Assembly (NCBI RefSeq): GCF_036429475.1 | Contig: NZ_CP144125.1 | Coordinates: 2,170,001 to 2,234,000 of the forward strand | DNA: 64,000 nt | Direction of reading: 5' to 3' | From: Halalkalicoccus sp. CGA53 | GTDB taxonomy: Archaea > Halobacteriota > Halobacteria > Halobacteriales > Halalkalicoccaceae | Part shown: positions 9,532 through 17,731 of the stretch, piece by piece | Layout: every line of letters begins with the position of its first letter | Position numbering within the stretch: position 1 is the stretch's first letter | Notes under the pieces: generated by a model | Database searches by the model: none | The model's input: only the letters and a program-made list of their open reading frames with translations | What the model was told of the DNA's origin: nothing | Position numbers and translations under genes: made by a program

Positions 9532-10446
9532 ATGGTCTCTGAGCTATTCGATCCCGACCGGTGGACCGAGGTGGAGGGCTTCGAGTTCACCGACCTCACC
9601 TACCACCGCGCCCGCGAGGTGGGTGCCGTCCGGATCGCGTTCGACCGACCGGAGGTCAGAAACGCGTTTACCCCGCACACCGTCGACGAACTCTACACCG
9701 CACTGGACCACGCCCGCCAGCAGACCGACGTGGGCTGTGTGCTGCTGACCGGCAACGGTCCCTCCCCGAAGGACGGTGGCTGGGCGTTCTGTTCGGGTGG
9801 GGACCAGACGGTGCGGGGCGACTCCGGCTACGAGTACACGGAGGGAGATGGTGGGTTGGACGAGGGCGACGCGGGGAATGCGGTCGGGAAGACCGGTCGA
9901 CTGCACGTCCTCGAAGTCCAGCGGCTGATCCGGTTCTCCCCGAAGCCGGTGGTCGCAGTCGTGCCCGGCTGGGCGGTCGGCGGCGGCCACAGCCTGCACG
10001 TCGTCTGTGACATGACGCTCGCGAGTGCCGACCACGCGAAGTTCCTCCAGACCGACCCGGACGTCGCGAGTTTCGACGCCGGCTACGGCTCCGCGTATCT
10101 CGCCCGGCAGATCGGCCAGAAGAGAGCTCGAGAGGTGTTCTTCCTCGGGAAGACCTACTCAGCACAGGAAGCCGAGGAGATGGGGATGGTGAACGAGGTC
10201 GTCGCCCACGAGGAGCTAGAGGAGGTGGCGCTCTCGTGGGCGGCGGCGATCGAGGGGAAGTCGCCGATGGCGATCCGGATGCTGAAGTTCGCGTTCAACG
10301 CCGCCGACGACGGGATGGTCGGCCAGCAGGTGTTCGCCGGCGAGGCGACGAGGCTGGGCTACATGACTGACGAGGCGAGGGAGGGGCGCGAGGCGTTCGT
10401 CGAGAAGCGCGAGCCGGAGTTCTCGGAGTACCCCTGGTACTTCTGA
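9532..10446 (+). CDS. menB: 1,4-dihydroxy-2-naphthoyl-CoA synthase MenB
   Basis: A 304-residue crotonase-superfamily enzyme that cyclises o-succinylbenzoyl-CoA. MenB-specific traits are the oxyanion-hole segment AFCSGGDQ, the glycine-rich GWAVGGGHSLHVVCD stretch, the FDAGYGS block, and a C-terminus ending YPWYF. Length is slightly above the bacterial norm because of an N-terminal extension of about 30 residues. A TTTAAC box centred near 9505 lies 27 nt before the ATG. The gene sits between menD and menA but is separated from menA by the divergent gene at 10560-11102. Confidence 0.93.
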   Translation: MVSELFDPDRWTEVEGFEFTDLTYHRAREVGAVRIAFDRPEVRNAFTPHTVDELYTALDHARQQTDVGCVLLTGNGPSPKDGGWAFCSGGDQTVRGDSGYEYTEGDGGLDEGDAGNAVGKTGRLHVLEVQRLIRFSPKPVVAVVPGWAVGGGHSLHVVCDMTLASADHAKFLQTDPDVASFDAGYGSAYLARQIGQKRAREVFFLGKTYSAQEAEEMGMVNEVVAHEELEEVALSWAAAIEGKSPMAIRMLKFAFNAADDGMVGQQVFAGEATRLGYMTDEAREGREAFVEKREPEFSEYPWYF

Positions 10447-10500
10447 GAGGAGGCGAACTCGGAGGGATCGTCGGAGAGACTCACCGTTCCTCGACTGCGG

Positions 10501-10563
10501 ATCGAACGACACCGGTGACCTGTACGCCCGAGAGGGACGATCGGCTACGACGATTTCTCTCAG
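10501..10563 (-). repeat. 63-nt dispersed repeat, copy A, abutting a stop codon
   Basis: This 63-nt block aligns without gaps to 47592-47654, with 48 of 63 positions identical by hand count. Both copies lie immediately 3' of a minus-strand gene and include that gene's TGA stop codon one base from their end. The genes themselves (CMD-like and a small membrane protein) are unrelated. It could be a conserved terminator, a small transposed repeat or a 3' UTR element. Confidence 0.55.
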
Positions 10564-11102
10564 TCACCGGAGAGCGTCCAGCCGACGAACGGCTCCTCGA
10601 GTTCGACGTCGAAGGCGGCGAGTACCTGTCCGAGCATCGCGTACGCCCCCGCGAGCGCGGCGATACCGACGATTGTATCGTTACCGTGGCGCTCTGCGAG
10701 GCGATCGTGGAGCGCGTCGTCGACCTCCTCACGAACGACCGCGATGGCGTACTCGATCAGCTCCCGGTCGTCGGTGTCGAACGTCTCGAGTCGGCCCTCG
10801 GAGATCGCGAGGATCTCCTCGTCGGTGACGCCGACGCCGCGGGCGATTCGGACGTGCTGGTGCCACTCGTAGTCGAACTCCGCCTCGCGCGAGACCGCGA
10901 GGATCACGAGTTCGCGCCCGCGCTCGTCGAGGCCGGTGTCGGTCCAGAGCGAGGCGAAAAAGCCCCTGAGTCCCGCGAGTACCTCCGGGTTGTTGCCGAT
11001 CGACTGGTAGACGTGGAGCCGTCTGCCCTGTAACGAGGAGACGATCAGGTCGCGGTACTCCGGCGGGAGATCCTCGTCGGTGACGTACGGAACGCGTGCC
11101 AT
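10560..11102 (-). CDS. Carboxymuconolactone decarboxylase (AhpD-like) family protein
   Basis: A 180-residue all-helical protein of the CMD/AhpD family. The core reads RELVILAVSREAEFDYEWHQHVRIARGVGVTDEEI, giving the Glu-x-x-His-His pattern typical of decarboxylase or unknown-function members. The CxxC that makes AhpD a peroxidase partner is absent. It sits inside the menaquinone cluster on the opposite strand and shares a symmetric promoter with menA, so a role linked to quinone synthesis or redox stress is plausible but unproven. Its stop codon is embedded in copy A of a 63-nt repeat. Confidence 0.85.
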   Translation of the reverse strand: MARVPYVTDEDLPPEYRDLIVSSLQGRRLHVYQSIGNNPEVLAGLRGFFASLWTDTGLDERGRELVILAVSREAEFDYEWHQHVRIARGVGVTDEEILAISEGRLETFDTDDRELIEYAIAVVREEVDDALHDRLAERHGNDTIVGIAALAGAYAMLGQVLAAFDVELEEPFVGWTLSGD

Positions 11103-11124
11103 ACGGGGGGTTCTCGGAGCGGGT

Positions 11125-11132
11125 GGTTAACC
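11125..11132. promoter_or_regulatory. Palindromic bidirectional TATA box between CMD-like gene and menA
   Basis: GGTTAACC is a perfect palindrome centred at 11128.5. The menA ATG begins at 11155 and the CMD ATG begins at 11102, so both starts are exactly 26.5 nt from the centre. That is the spacing of a TATA element from the first base of a leaderless transcript, so one box can fire both genes. Confidence 0.7.
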
Positions 11133-11154
11133 GTTCCCGTCAACCACAGCCCCT

Positions 11155-12123
11155 ATGACCGGGCCGACCCTCCCTCCGGCAATGAGCGCCGGGTCGGTCG
11201 AGGTCTCGCGAGGGAAGGCGTGGTTGATGGCCGCCCGGCCGCAGACGCTCCCCGCGGCCGCCGCCCCGGTGATCGTCGGGACCGCCCTGGCGGTCGCGGA
11301 CGGCCTGTTCGCCCCCCTGCCGGCGCTCGCCGCGCTGGTCGGTGCGGCGTTGATCCAGGTCGGGACGAACTTCGCGAACGACTACTACGACGCGGTGAAA
11401 GGCGCCGACACGGACGCCCGCGAGGGCTTCACCAGGGTCACCCAGTCGGGACTGATCCCGCCCGAAGCGGTGAAGCGCGCGATGGCCCTCACGTTCGCCG
11501 CGGCGATCCTCGTCGGCACCTACCTGGTCTCCGTCGGCGGCGTCCCGATCCTCGTCATCGGCCTGGCGAGCGTCGCCGCGGGCGTCGCCTACACCGGCGG
11601 TCCCTACCCGTTCGGCTATCACGGGCTGGGCGACCTCTTCGTCTTCGTCTTCTTCGGGCTGGTCGCCGTCACCGGCACCTACTACGTCCAGGCCGCGGCG
11701 CTGCTCGTCGAGCCGTTCCCGCTCTGGATCCCGCCAGGGACGGTCACGGTGGAGGCGGTGGTCGCGAGCCTCCCGATCGCGGCCATCTCGACGTGTATCC
11801 TCGTGGTGAACAACGTCAGGGACAGGGAAACCGACGCCAGGGCGGGCAAGCGGACGCTCGCGGTGATCTTCGGCTACCGGTTCGCCCGCGCGGAGTTCGT
11901 CTCGCTACTCGCGCTCGCCTATCTCGTCCCGACCTGGTTCGTTCTCACTGGCTGGGGCGTGGCCGTCCTCCTCCCGCTGCTCTCGCTCCCGCTCGCCGCA
12001 TCGCTCTCCCGAACGCTCCTCACGGAGACGGGGGGCGACGCGCTCAATCCTGCGCTCGAACGCACGGGGAAGCTGCTCGCGCTCTATGCCGTCCTCCTCT
12101 CGATCGGGCTGGTGGTCGCGTGA
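11155..12123 (+). CDS. menA: 1,4-dihydroxy-2-naphthoate polyprenyltransferase MenA
   Basis: A 322-residue UbiA-family membrane enzyme that attaches the prenyl chain to dihydroxynaphthoate. It begins its core with WLMAARPQTLPAAAAPV and carries the two Asp-rich Mg-prenyl-diphosphate motifs: NDYYDAVKGADTD in the first half and NNVRDRETDARAGKRTLAV in the second. About eight to nine hydrophobic segments are visible. A second in-frame ATG at 11182 is possible, but the start at 11155 fits the promoter box 26.5 nt upstream. Its stop overlaps the menC GTG start. Confidence 0.92.
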   Translation: MTGPTLPPAMSAGSVEVSRGKAWLMAARPQTLPAAAAPVIVGTALAVADGLFAPLPALAALVGAALIQVGTNFANDYYDAVKGADTDAREGFTRVTQSGLIPPEAVKRAMALTFAAAILVGTYLVSVGGVPILVIGLASVAAGVAYTGGPYPFGYHGLGDLFVFVFFGLVAVTGTYYVQAAALLVEPFPLWIPPGTVTVEAVVASLPIAAISTCILVVNNVRDRETDARAGKRTLAVIFGYRFARAEFVSLLALAYLVPTWFVLTGWGVAVLLPLLSLPLAASLSRTLLTETGGDALNPALERTGKLLALYAVLLSIGLVVA

Positions 12124-13139
12124 TCCGGCTGGCCGAGGTCCGGGGGTTCTCGCTCCGGCTCGCGACGCCGCTCGAGACCGCCGCCGATCGGATCGACGAG
12201 CGCCGCGGGTTCCTCCTCCGCGTGACCGACGGCGAGGACGACGGGATCGGCGAGGCGACACCGCTCCCCGGCTGGACCGAGTCCGAAGACGCGTGCCGTA
12301 CAGCACTGGACCGAGTCAGAGAAGTGAGCGACGGAGAACTCGCCGGGATCGAGACCCCCGCCGCGAAACACGGCCTCTCGCTCGCGCTCGCCGACCTGCG
12401 TGCCCGTCGCGAGGGCGTCTCGCTCGCGCGGTGGCTCGGGGCCGATCCGGGGACGGAGATCGTTCCCGTCAACGCGACGATCGGTGACAGTTCGTCGGAG
12501 GAAGCCGCCGAACGCGCGATCGACGCGGTAGCGGACGGCTTCGGGACGCTGAAGCTCAAAGTCGGTGCCCGTCCCGTGCCCGAGGACGTGAGCCGGGTTC
12601 GCGGGGTCCGGGAGGCCGTCGGTTACGGTATCGACCTCCGGCTGGACGCGAACGGCGGGTGGGGGCGTGACGAGGCACGGGAAGCGCTCGACGCGCTCTC
12701 GACGTTCGATCCCGAGTACCTCGAACAGCCGCTCGCGGCGACCGATCTCGACGGGATCGGAGCGCTCGAGACCGACGTTCCGATCGCGCTCGACGAGTCG
12801 CTCGTCGCCCCTGACCTCGAACGCTGTCTCGAGGTCGCGGACGTACTCGTCTGTAAACCGATGGTCCTCGGCGGGCCGGATCGCGTACTGACAGTCGCGA
12901 ACCGGGCGAGAGCGCGCGGGACCCGTGCCGTCCTCACGACGACGATAGACGGCGTGGTCGCCCGCCTGGGCGCGCTCGCGCTCGCGGCGTCGATCGCGCC
13001 GGGAACCGCCCACGGGATCGCGACCGGTGGGCTCCTGGCGGAGGACTCGGGAGACGACCCGTCTTCGGTAGAGCGGGGTTCGATGCGGGTTCCCGACGGC
13101 CCCGGCCTCGGGGTCGAGTGGGGTGAGCTCCGTGTCTGA
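12120..13139 (+). CDS. menC: o-Succinylbenzoate synthase MenC
   Basis: A 339-residue enolase-superfamily enzyme dehydrating SHCHC to o-succinylbenzoate. The whole catalytic set is visible: the Lys145-x-Lys147 pair in LKLKVG, metal ligands Asp176 (LDANGGW), Glu202 (YLEQPL) and Asp225 (ALDES), and the opposite base Lys246 (CKPMVLGG). It uses a GTG start that overlaps the menA stop (GTGA at 12120-12123), and its end overlaps menE by 17 nt. Coupled translation across menA-menC-menE is therefore likely. Confidence 0.92.
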   Translation: MIRLAEVRGFSLRLATPLETAADRIDERRGFLLRVTDGEDDGIGEATPLPGWTESEDACRTALDRVREVSDGELAGIETPAAKHGLSLALADLRARREGVSLARWLGADPGTEIVPVNATIGDSSSEEAAERAIDAVADGFGTLKLKVGARPVPEDVSRVRGVREAVGYGIDLRLDANGGWGRDEAREALDALSTFDPEYLEQPLAATDLDGIGALETDVPIALDESLVAPDLERCLEVADVLVCKPMVLGGPDRVLTVANRARARGTRAVLTTTIDGVVARLGALALAASIAPGTAHGIATGGLLAEDSGDDPSSVERGSMRVPDGPGLGVEWGELRV

Positions 13140-14634
13140 ACGTCTCGTACCCGACCTCCTCGCCGAGCAGGCGAGGACGAATCCGGACTCGATCGCGCTG
13201 ATCGACGCCGACTCCGGCGAGCGGTGGCGCTACGACGAACTGAGCGAGTCGGTGGGGGTCGTCGCGGGCCGTCTTCGAGGACGGGGGATCGAAGCCGGGG
13301 ACAGGGTCGGCCTGCTGCTCGACTCCCGGGTTCCGGTCGTCCACCTCGTGCACGCCTGCTTTCGGGTCGGCGCGACGGTCGTCCCGCTGAACACGAGACT
13401 CGATACGGGAACCCTCTCCGAGCAGGTGGGACACGTCGAGCTCGCGTCGCTCGTCTGTGAGTCGGAAACGGCGGACCGGGCCAGACCGCTCGCCGACGAT
13501 CGGGATCTCCCGGTCGTCTCGGTCGACGAGACACCCGCTGTGGAGACCCTCTCCGAGGGTGACTCGCTCCGCGGGGAGCCAGCGAAGAGTCGGTTCGACG
13601 ACCCCGCCTCTGTGCTGTTCACCTCGGGAACCACGGCGACACCGAAGGCCGTCGTGCTGACCCCGAAGAACCTGCTCTCGAGCGCCGTCGCCTCGGCGTT
13701 CCGTCTCGGCGTCCTCCCCGACGACCGGTGGTTCTCTCCGCTTTCGACCTACCACATGGGCGGGCTCGCACCGATCGTCCGCTGTGCGCTCTCCGGGACG
13801 ACACTCGTCGTGAGCGAGGGGTTCGACGCGGACCGGACCGGACGGCAGATCGAGGAGTGCGAGGCGACCGGGATCTCGCTCGTCCCGACGATGCTCGGGC
13901 GGTTGCTCGACGCCGGGTTCGGGTACGGGGGACTTCGCTTCGTCCTGCTCGGGGGGGCGCCGACACCACCGGAGCTGATCGCCCGGTGCGAGCGCGAGGG
14001 GATCCCCGTCTGTCCCTCGTGGGGGATGACCGAGACGGCCTCCCAGATCGCGACCGCCCTGCCGGACGAGGCGTTCTCACAGCCCGAGAGCGTGGGTCGA
14101 CCGCTTCTCGGTACCGCGGTCCGTGCGGTCGCCGACGGCGAGGTGCAGCCGCCGGGCGAGGTCGGCGAACTCGTCGTGCGCGGGCCGACGGTCACGCCCG
14201 GCTACCACGCCACACCAGAACTGACCGAGGAGGCGTTCGGTGCCCACGGCTTCCGCACCGGCGACGTCGGGAGCGTGGGTGAGGACGCACGGATCCGTGT
14301 GCTCGGCCGTGTCGACGACGCGATCACGACCGGAGGGGAGACGGTCCACCCGAGCCGGATCGCCGCGGCACTCGGAGAACACCCGGACGTTCGGGACGCG
14401 GCGGTCGTCGGCCTCCCCGATCCCGAGTGGGGCGAGCGGGTCGCCGCACTGGTCGAAGCCGACGCAGGACGGGAGCCGGACGAGGCGGAGCTACGCGAGT
14501 TCTGCGCGGAGCGCCTCGCCGGGTACGAGGTGCCGAAGACTATCCGGGTCGGGGACGGCCTCCCGAGAACTGCGTCGGGAACGGTCGACCGGGTGGCGCT
14601 CCGCCGGCTCCTCGGGAGCGGCTCACCCGGGTGA
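13123..14634 (+). CDS. menE: o-Succinylbenzoate-CoA ligase MenE
   Basis: A 503-residue ANL-superfamily acyl-CoA ligase that activates o-succinylbenzoate for MenB. The P-loop FTSGTTATPKAV, the SWGMTETASQ motif, the hinge region FRTGDVG followed by RVLGRVDD, and the C-terminal catalytic Lys in PRTASGTVDR are all present. The GTG at 13123 is used; another GTG three codons later is possible. It starts inside menC and ends 12 bp into the convergent asparagine-synthase-like gene, so the men operon ends here. No menG, menH or menI is in this window. Confidence 0.9.
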   Translation: MSSVSERLVPDLLAEQARTNPDSIALIDADSGERWRYDELSESVGVVAGRLRGRGIEAGDRVGLLLDSRVPVVHLVHACFRVGATVVPLNTRLDTGTLSEQVGHVELASLVCESETADRARPLADDRDLPVVSVDETPAVETLSEGDSLRGEPAKSRFDDPASVLFTSGTTATPKAVVLTPKNLLSSAVASAFRLGVLPDDRWFSPLSTYHMGGLAPIVRCALSGTTLVVSEGFDADRTGRQIEECEATGISLVPTMLGRLLDAGFGYGGLRFVLLGGAPTPPELIARCEREGIPVCPSWGMTETASQIATALPDEAFSQPESVGRPLLGTAVRAVADGEVQPPGEVGELVVRGPTVTPGYHATPELTEEAFGAHGFRTGDVGSVGEDARIRVLGRVDDAITTGGETVHPSRIAAALGEHPDVRDAAVVGLPDPEWGERVAALVEADAGREPDEAELREFCAERLAGYEVPKTIRVGDGLPRTASGTVDRVALRRLLGSGSPG

Positions 14635-16323
14635 TCGGATCAGGTCGTCGACGGAGGTCCCGTCGTCGAGAACGGAGTCGAGCCAGATCCGCGCGTCGTT
14701 GATCCGGAGCTTCGTTCGAGGAGGGAGGTCGTGGAGGTCGGGTCGATCGGGGAGGAGCCGCCGGTCGAGGTCGTTCTCGCGGTAGATCCGGTCACGGTCC
14801 GGCCAGGGGGTGGCGAACGGCTCGATGCCCGGGATAATCCGCCTGAAGAACTTCTCGAGCTGGTTGAGCTGGTACGATCGGTGCGGTCGGTCCGGCGGGC
14901 GGTGCTCGAAGATCTCCGGATCGACCAGTTCGAGCGCGGCCTGGTAGATCTCGTCGTTTCGGAACTCCGGCGACGCAGTGAGGTGCCAGTCGACGAGTTC
15001 GGCGTCGGCCGCGACGAGACTCTCGACGTGGTCGGCCGCGAGGTCGATGCGGAACGGGAGCGCCGGCTTCAGGCGGACGCCCATCAGCGCCATCGCGTTG
15101 TGGACCGACTCCGACCGATCGGCACAGCGACCGAACTCGGCGTCGATCGACTTCTCGAGGAACCCCTCGGGCGTCTCCGGACCGTCGGCCCGGACGAGGA
15201 GGCGCTCTCCCCCGCCGTAGAAGTCGAGCTTCGACGCGAAGCGCTCGGCGACGTCCGGGCGAGCGTCGAGCCTGTCGAGCGGGAACCGCTTGTGGAACAC
15301 CGGGATCCGCTCCCTGGGGAGGTAGTGGTCGCGGACGAGCGAGTCGAGGAACAGACCGTGGTAGACCGTCGGCGCAGTGATCTCCGCGGCTGACCCGCGG
15401 TGGTGGATGTGGATCGACTCGCGGATCCCGTTCGTCCGGCGGACGACCTCCGGCGTCGCCTCCAGGTACGCCCTCGTGACCGTGAGCGTCCGGTGTCGTT
15501 TCCCGTACTGCTCGCAGAGCCGTCGGGCGATGGCGACCTCCGGGTCGTCGGGCGCGCCGAGCGTGTAACAGACGTCGAGGTCGGAGAGGGTCGCGAGGAG
15601 GAGGCGGGAGTCGTAGCCCGCGCTCATCAGCATCCCGCCGGGTCGCGGGTAGCCCGACCGCCGACCGATCGCCCGTTCGAGCCGGCGAGCGAGCTCGCCC
15701 GTGTGGTCGAGGACCTTCGGTTCGTAGACGAACCGGGAGAGTGTTTCCGTCTCCCGCTCGAACAGCGCGCTGTCGAACGGGAGGCGCTCGACGCCACGGA
15801 TCAGTGTCCGGTCCCCGAGGACGACACCGAAGTGAACGAACTCGCGGAGCCCCCGCCGATCGACGGTCGGTGCTCGCCGAGCGCGTGCGACCGCCGTCGC
15901 GTCCGTCCCGAAGACACGGCCCCGCGGGCTCTCGGTCACGAAACACTCCCACGAGCGGATCGGGTCCGTGACGACGACCGCCTCGCCTTCCGCCTCGATC
16001 ACGGCGACGTACGAGCCGTTGACCTCGGAGAACGCGTCGGTACCCGCGACACCGTAGCGGTCGAACAGCCACGCCGCGACCGACTCACCGGCGTCGCCGG
16101 GCGAGAACGCCTCGCCCCAGACGACGCAGAACCCCCCGTCCGACCGGTGGACGGCGGTTCGTCCCGGGATCCCGATCGCGGGATCGCTGACGCCGACCGC
16201 CACGCGCTCGCCGTGGAGGAATCGGTCGAACTCCTCGGGGGAGCGAACCCGTTCGAACCGTTCGCACGGACCGTACAGGCCGAACAGCTCCATCGACGGC
16301 TGGGCGGAGGACACGACGTCCAC
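14623..16323 (-). CDS. Asparagine-synthase-like protein lacking the amidotransferase cysteine
   Basis: A protein of up to 566 residues with a degenerate N-terminal glutaminase-like (class II) region and a C-terminal synthase domain carrying an altered PP-loop, SAGYDSR instead of SGGxDS. Active glutamine-dependent enzymes begin Met-Cys; here neither the GTG start at 16323 nor the in-frame ATG at 16293 (reading MELFGLYG) places a Cys at position 2, so glutamine hydrolysis is unlikely. ATP-dependent adenylation with ammonia or another amine is possible. Similar proteins occur in surface-polysaccharide loci, but no glycosyltransferase is nearby. The start choice is uncertain. Confidence 0.72.
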   Translation of the reverse strand: MDVVSSAQPSMELFGLYGPCERFERVRSPEEFDRFLHGERVAVGVSDPAIGIPGRTAVHRSDGGFCVVWGEAFSPGDAGESVAAWLFDRYGVAGTDAFSEVNGSYVAVIEAEGEAVVVTDPIRSWECFVTESPRGRVFGTDATAVARARRAPTVDRRGLREFVHFGVVLGDRTLIRGVERLPFDSALFERETETLSRFVYEPKVLDHTGELARRLERAIGRRSGYPRPGGMLMSAGYDSRLLLATLSDLDVCYTLGAPDDPEVAIARRLCEQYGKRHRTLTVTRAYLEATPEVVRRTNGIRESIHIHHRGSAAEITAPTVYHGLFLDSLVRDHYLPRERIPVFHKRFPLDRLDARPDVAERFASKLDFYGGGERLLVRADGPETPEGFLEKSIDAEFGRCADRSESVHNAMALMGVRLKPALPFRIDLAADHVESLVAADAELVDWHLTASPEFRNDEIYQAALELVDPEIFEHRPPDRPHRSYQLNQLEKFFRRIIPGIEPFATPWPDRDRIYRENDLDRRLLPDRPDLHDLPPRTKLRINDARIWLDSVLDDGTSVDDLIRSPG

Positions 16324-16426
16324 TCACTACACCGCCGGGCGATATGTCGGTTTTGTCGCCGGTCCGACCCGATGGGTCCGGACCCCCGGCGCCACCGTTA
16401 ACACGGCCGGCTTCCAAGCACAGGAG

Positions 16427-17113
16427 GTGTGTACCCTGATCGTCGCCTGGTGTGTCTTCTCCGATCCGGTCGTCGTCGCGGCGAACCGTGACGAGGCGCT
16501 CGACAGACCGGCGAGCGTACCACACGCCTGGGGAGAGGGGTCGGGGATCTTCGCCCCCCGCGACGAGTGTGTGGGGGGGACCTGGATCGGGACGAACGAT
16601 GCGGGGCTGTTCGTCGCCGTCACGAACCGACGCGTCGAGATCGAGGGAGGCGGCGAGCGCTCGCGCGGTCTGCTCGTCGCCGACGCGCTCGGTTACGAGA
16701 GCGCGGCAGAGGCGATCGACCACGTCGTCGCCGAGACAGACGGGGCTACCTATTCCGGGTTCAACCTCCTGATCGCCGACGCCGAGCGCGCAGCGCTGAT
16801 CGAGTGGGACGGAACACGAACCCTGACCGAGATCGATCCGGGGATCCACGTCGTCGTCAACGACGGCCAGCCGGGCGTCGAGCGAAAGCGCCGTGGCGTC
16901 GAGAAACTCGTCGAACCGCGGAACGGCGAGAGCACCGAGGAGTGGCTCGTCCGGGTTCGATCGGTCCTCGTCGACCACGACCTCGGGACCTGCGTCCACG
17001 GCGAGGAGTACGGCACCCGATCGTCCTCGCTCGTACGAGTAGACCGTGAGGGAAACGCAGACTGGCGATTCGCCCCCGGGCCGCCGTGTGAGACCGAGTA
17101 CGCCTCGCGCTGA
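16427..17113 (+). CDS. NRDE (TANGO2-like) family protein
   Basis: A 228-residue protein starting Met-Cys-Thr and containing ANRDEALDRPA, the motif that names the NRDE/TANGO2 family (PF05742). The N-terminal Cys after the initiator and an overall Ntn-hydrolase-like pattern (GGTWIGTN, NDAGLFVAVTNRR) suggest a processed nucleophile, but the reaction is unknown; animal homologues affect Golgi and haem or lipid handling. The GTG start at 16427 fits a GTTAAC box centred 27 nt upstream, so the AGGAGG touching the start is probably not used as a ribosome site. Confidence 0.85.
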   Translation: MCTLIVAWCVFSDPVVVAANRDEALDRPASVPHAWGEGSGIFAPRDECVGGTWIGTNDAGLFVAVTNRRVEIEGGGERSRGLLVADALGYESAAEAIDHVVAETDGATYSGFNLLIADAERAALIEWDGTRTLTEIDPGIHVVVNDGQPGVERKRRGVEKLVEPRNGESTEEWLVRVRSVLVDHDLGTCVHGEEYGTRSSSLVRVDREGNADWRFAPGPPCETEYASR

Positions 17114-17152
17114 GACGGTCACGGTTAAATGCCCTCGGCGACTGCTTCGGGT

Positions 17153-17509
17153 ATGAGCGTGGCCGACATCGAGGCGGAGCTGTCGGAGGACGAGCGCGCC
17201 GGGCTCGAACTGGTTCGCGAGAGCGGCGGGATCCACCAGAGCGACTTCTGGAAGGAACTCGACGTCTCCTCGCGGAAGGGGAGTCGAATCGTCGAGAAGC
17301 TCGCCGAGACCGGCCTGATCGAGCGGACCGAGACCGTCTACAACGGCCACAACACCTACCTGCTCTCGCCCGCCGCCCGCGACCTGGAGTTCTCGCTGCT
17401 GATGGCCGGCGACATGCTCTCGCCCTTCATCGGCGAGGAGGAGGCAGACCCCCAGAGCGACGCCTTCTCGCAGTGGATCATGAACCTCGCCTACGAGGAG
17501 TACGACTGA
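17153..17509 (+). CDS. MarR-like winged-helix transcriptional regulator
   Basis: A 118-residue protein. The first 70 residues form a winged helix: GGIHQSDFWKELDVSSRKGSRIVEKLAETGLIERTETVYNGHNTYLLSP reads as helix, recognition helix and wing. The C-terminal part is acidic and may mediate dimerisation. No ligand domain is seen. The ATG at 17153 lies about 27 nt after a GGTTAAATG box, so it is preferred over the in-frame start at 17129. It is the last gene before a palindrome-rich spacer; target genes cannot be told from the sequence. Confidence 0.82.
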   Translation: MSVADIEAELSEDERAGLELVRESGGIHQSDFWKELDVSSRKGSRIVEKLAETGLIERTETVYNGHNTYLLSPAARDLEFSLLMAGDMLSPFIGEEEADPQSDAFSQWIMNLAYEEYD

Positions 17510-17731
17510 CGGACGCCGTTTCACCGCGCACCGTTTTCCGGCTCGGGTGCGCATCGCGCACCGCTCGGCTGCTCACGGGCGCTTCGTGCTCGTTCGCGCG
17601 GCTCGCGAGAGCTCCGCTCTCGCGCTGCCGCAAGAATCTGCACCAAAAAATCCGCGAGCGCCGACGGCGCTCGCGGGTGCATCGTTCGTCGGAAGTCGTC
17701 GGAGTGAATTCGCACTCGCGGGCTAAAATAG
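17510..17731. repeat. Palindrome-rich intergenic spacer with two strong hairpins
   Basis: No gene is seen in these 222 bases between convergent genes. 17652-17676 is a perfect 11-bp inverted repeat with a 3-nt loop (CCGCGAGCGCC / GGCGCTCGCGG). 17604-17624 is an 8-bp inverted repeat (CGCGAGAG / CTCTCGCG) with a 5-nt loop. An A6 run at 17645-17650 precedes the first hairpin, which on the minus strand reads as hairpin plus T6 and could end udp transcription. Confidence 0.65.

Noticed and set aside
11220-12119. Upstream part of a 639-codon plus frame that ends in menC
   Set aside because: Only the part from the GTG at 12120 is menC; the rest is a frame-shifted reading of menA.
15400-16401. 333-codon plus frame
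   Set aside because: Antisense of the asparagine-synthase-like gene; no recognisable motif.
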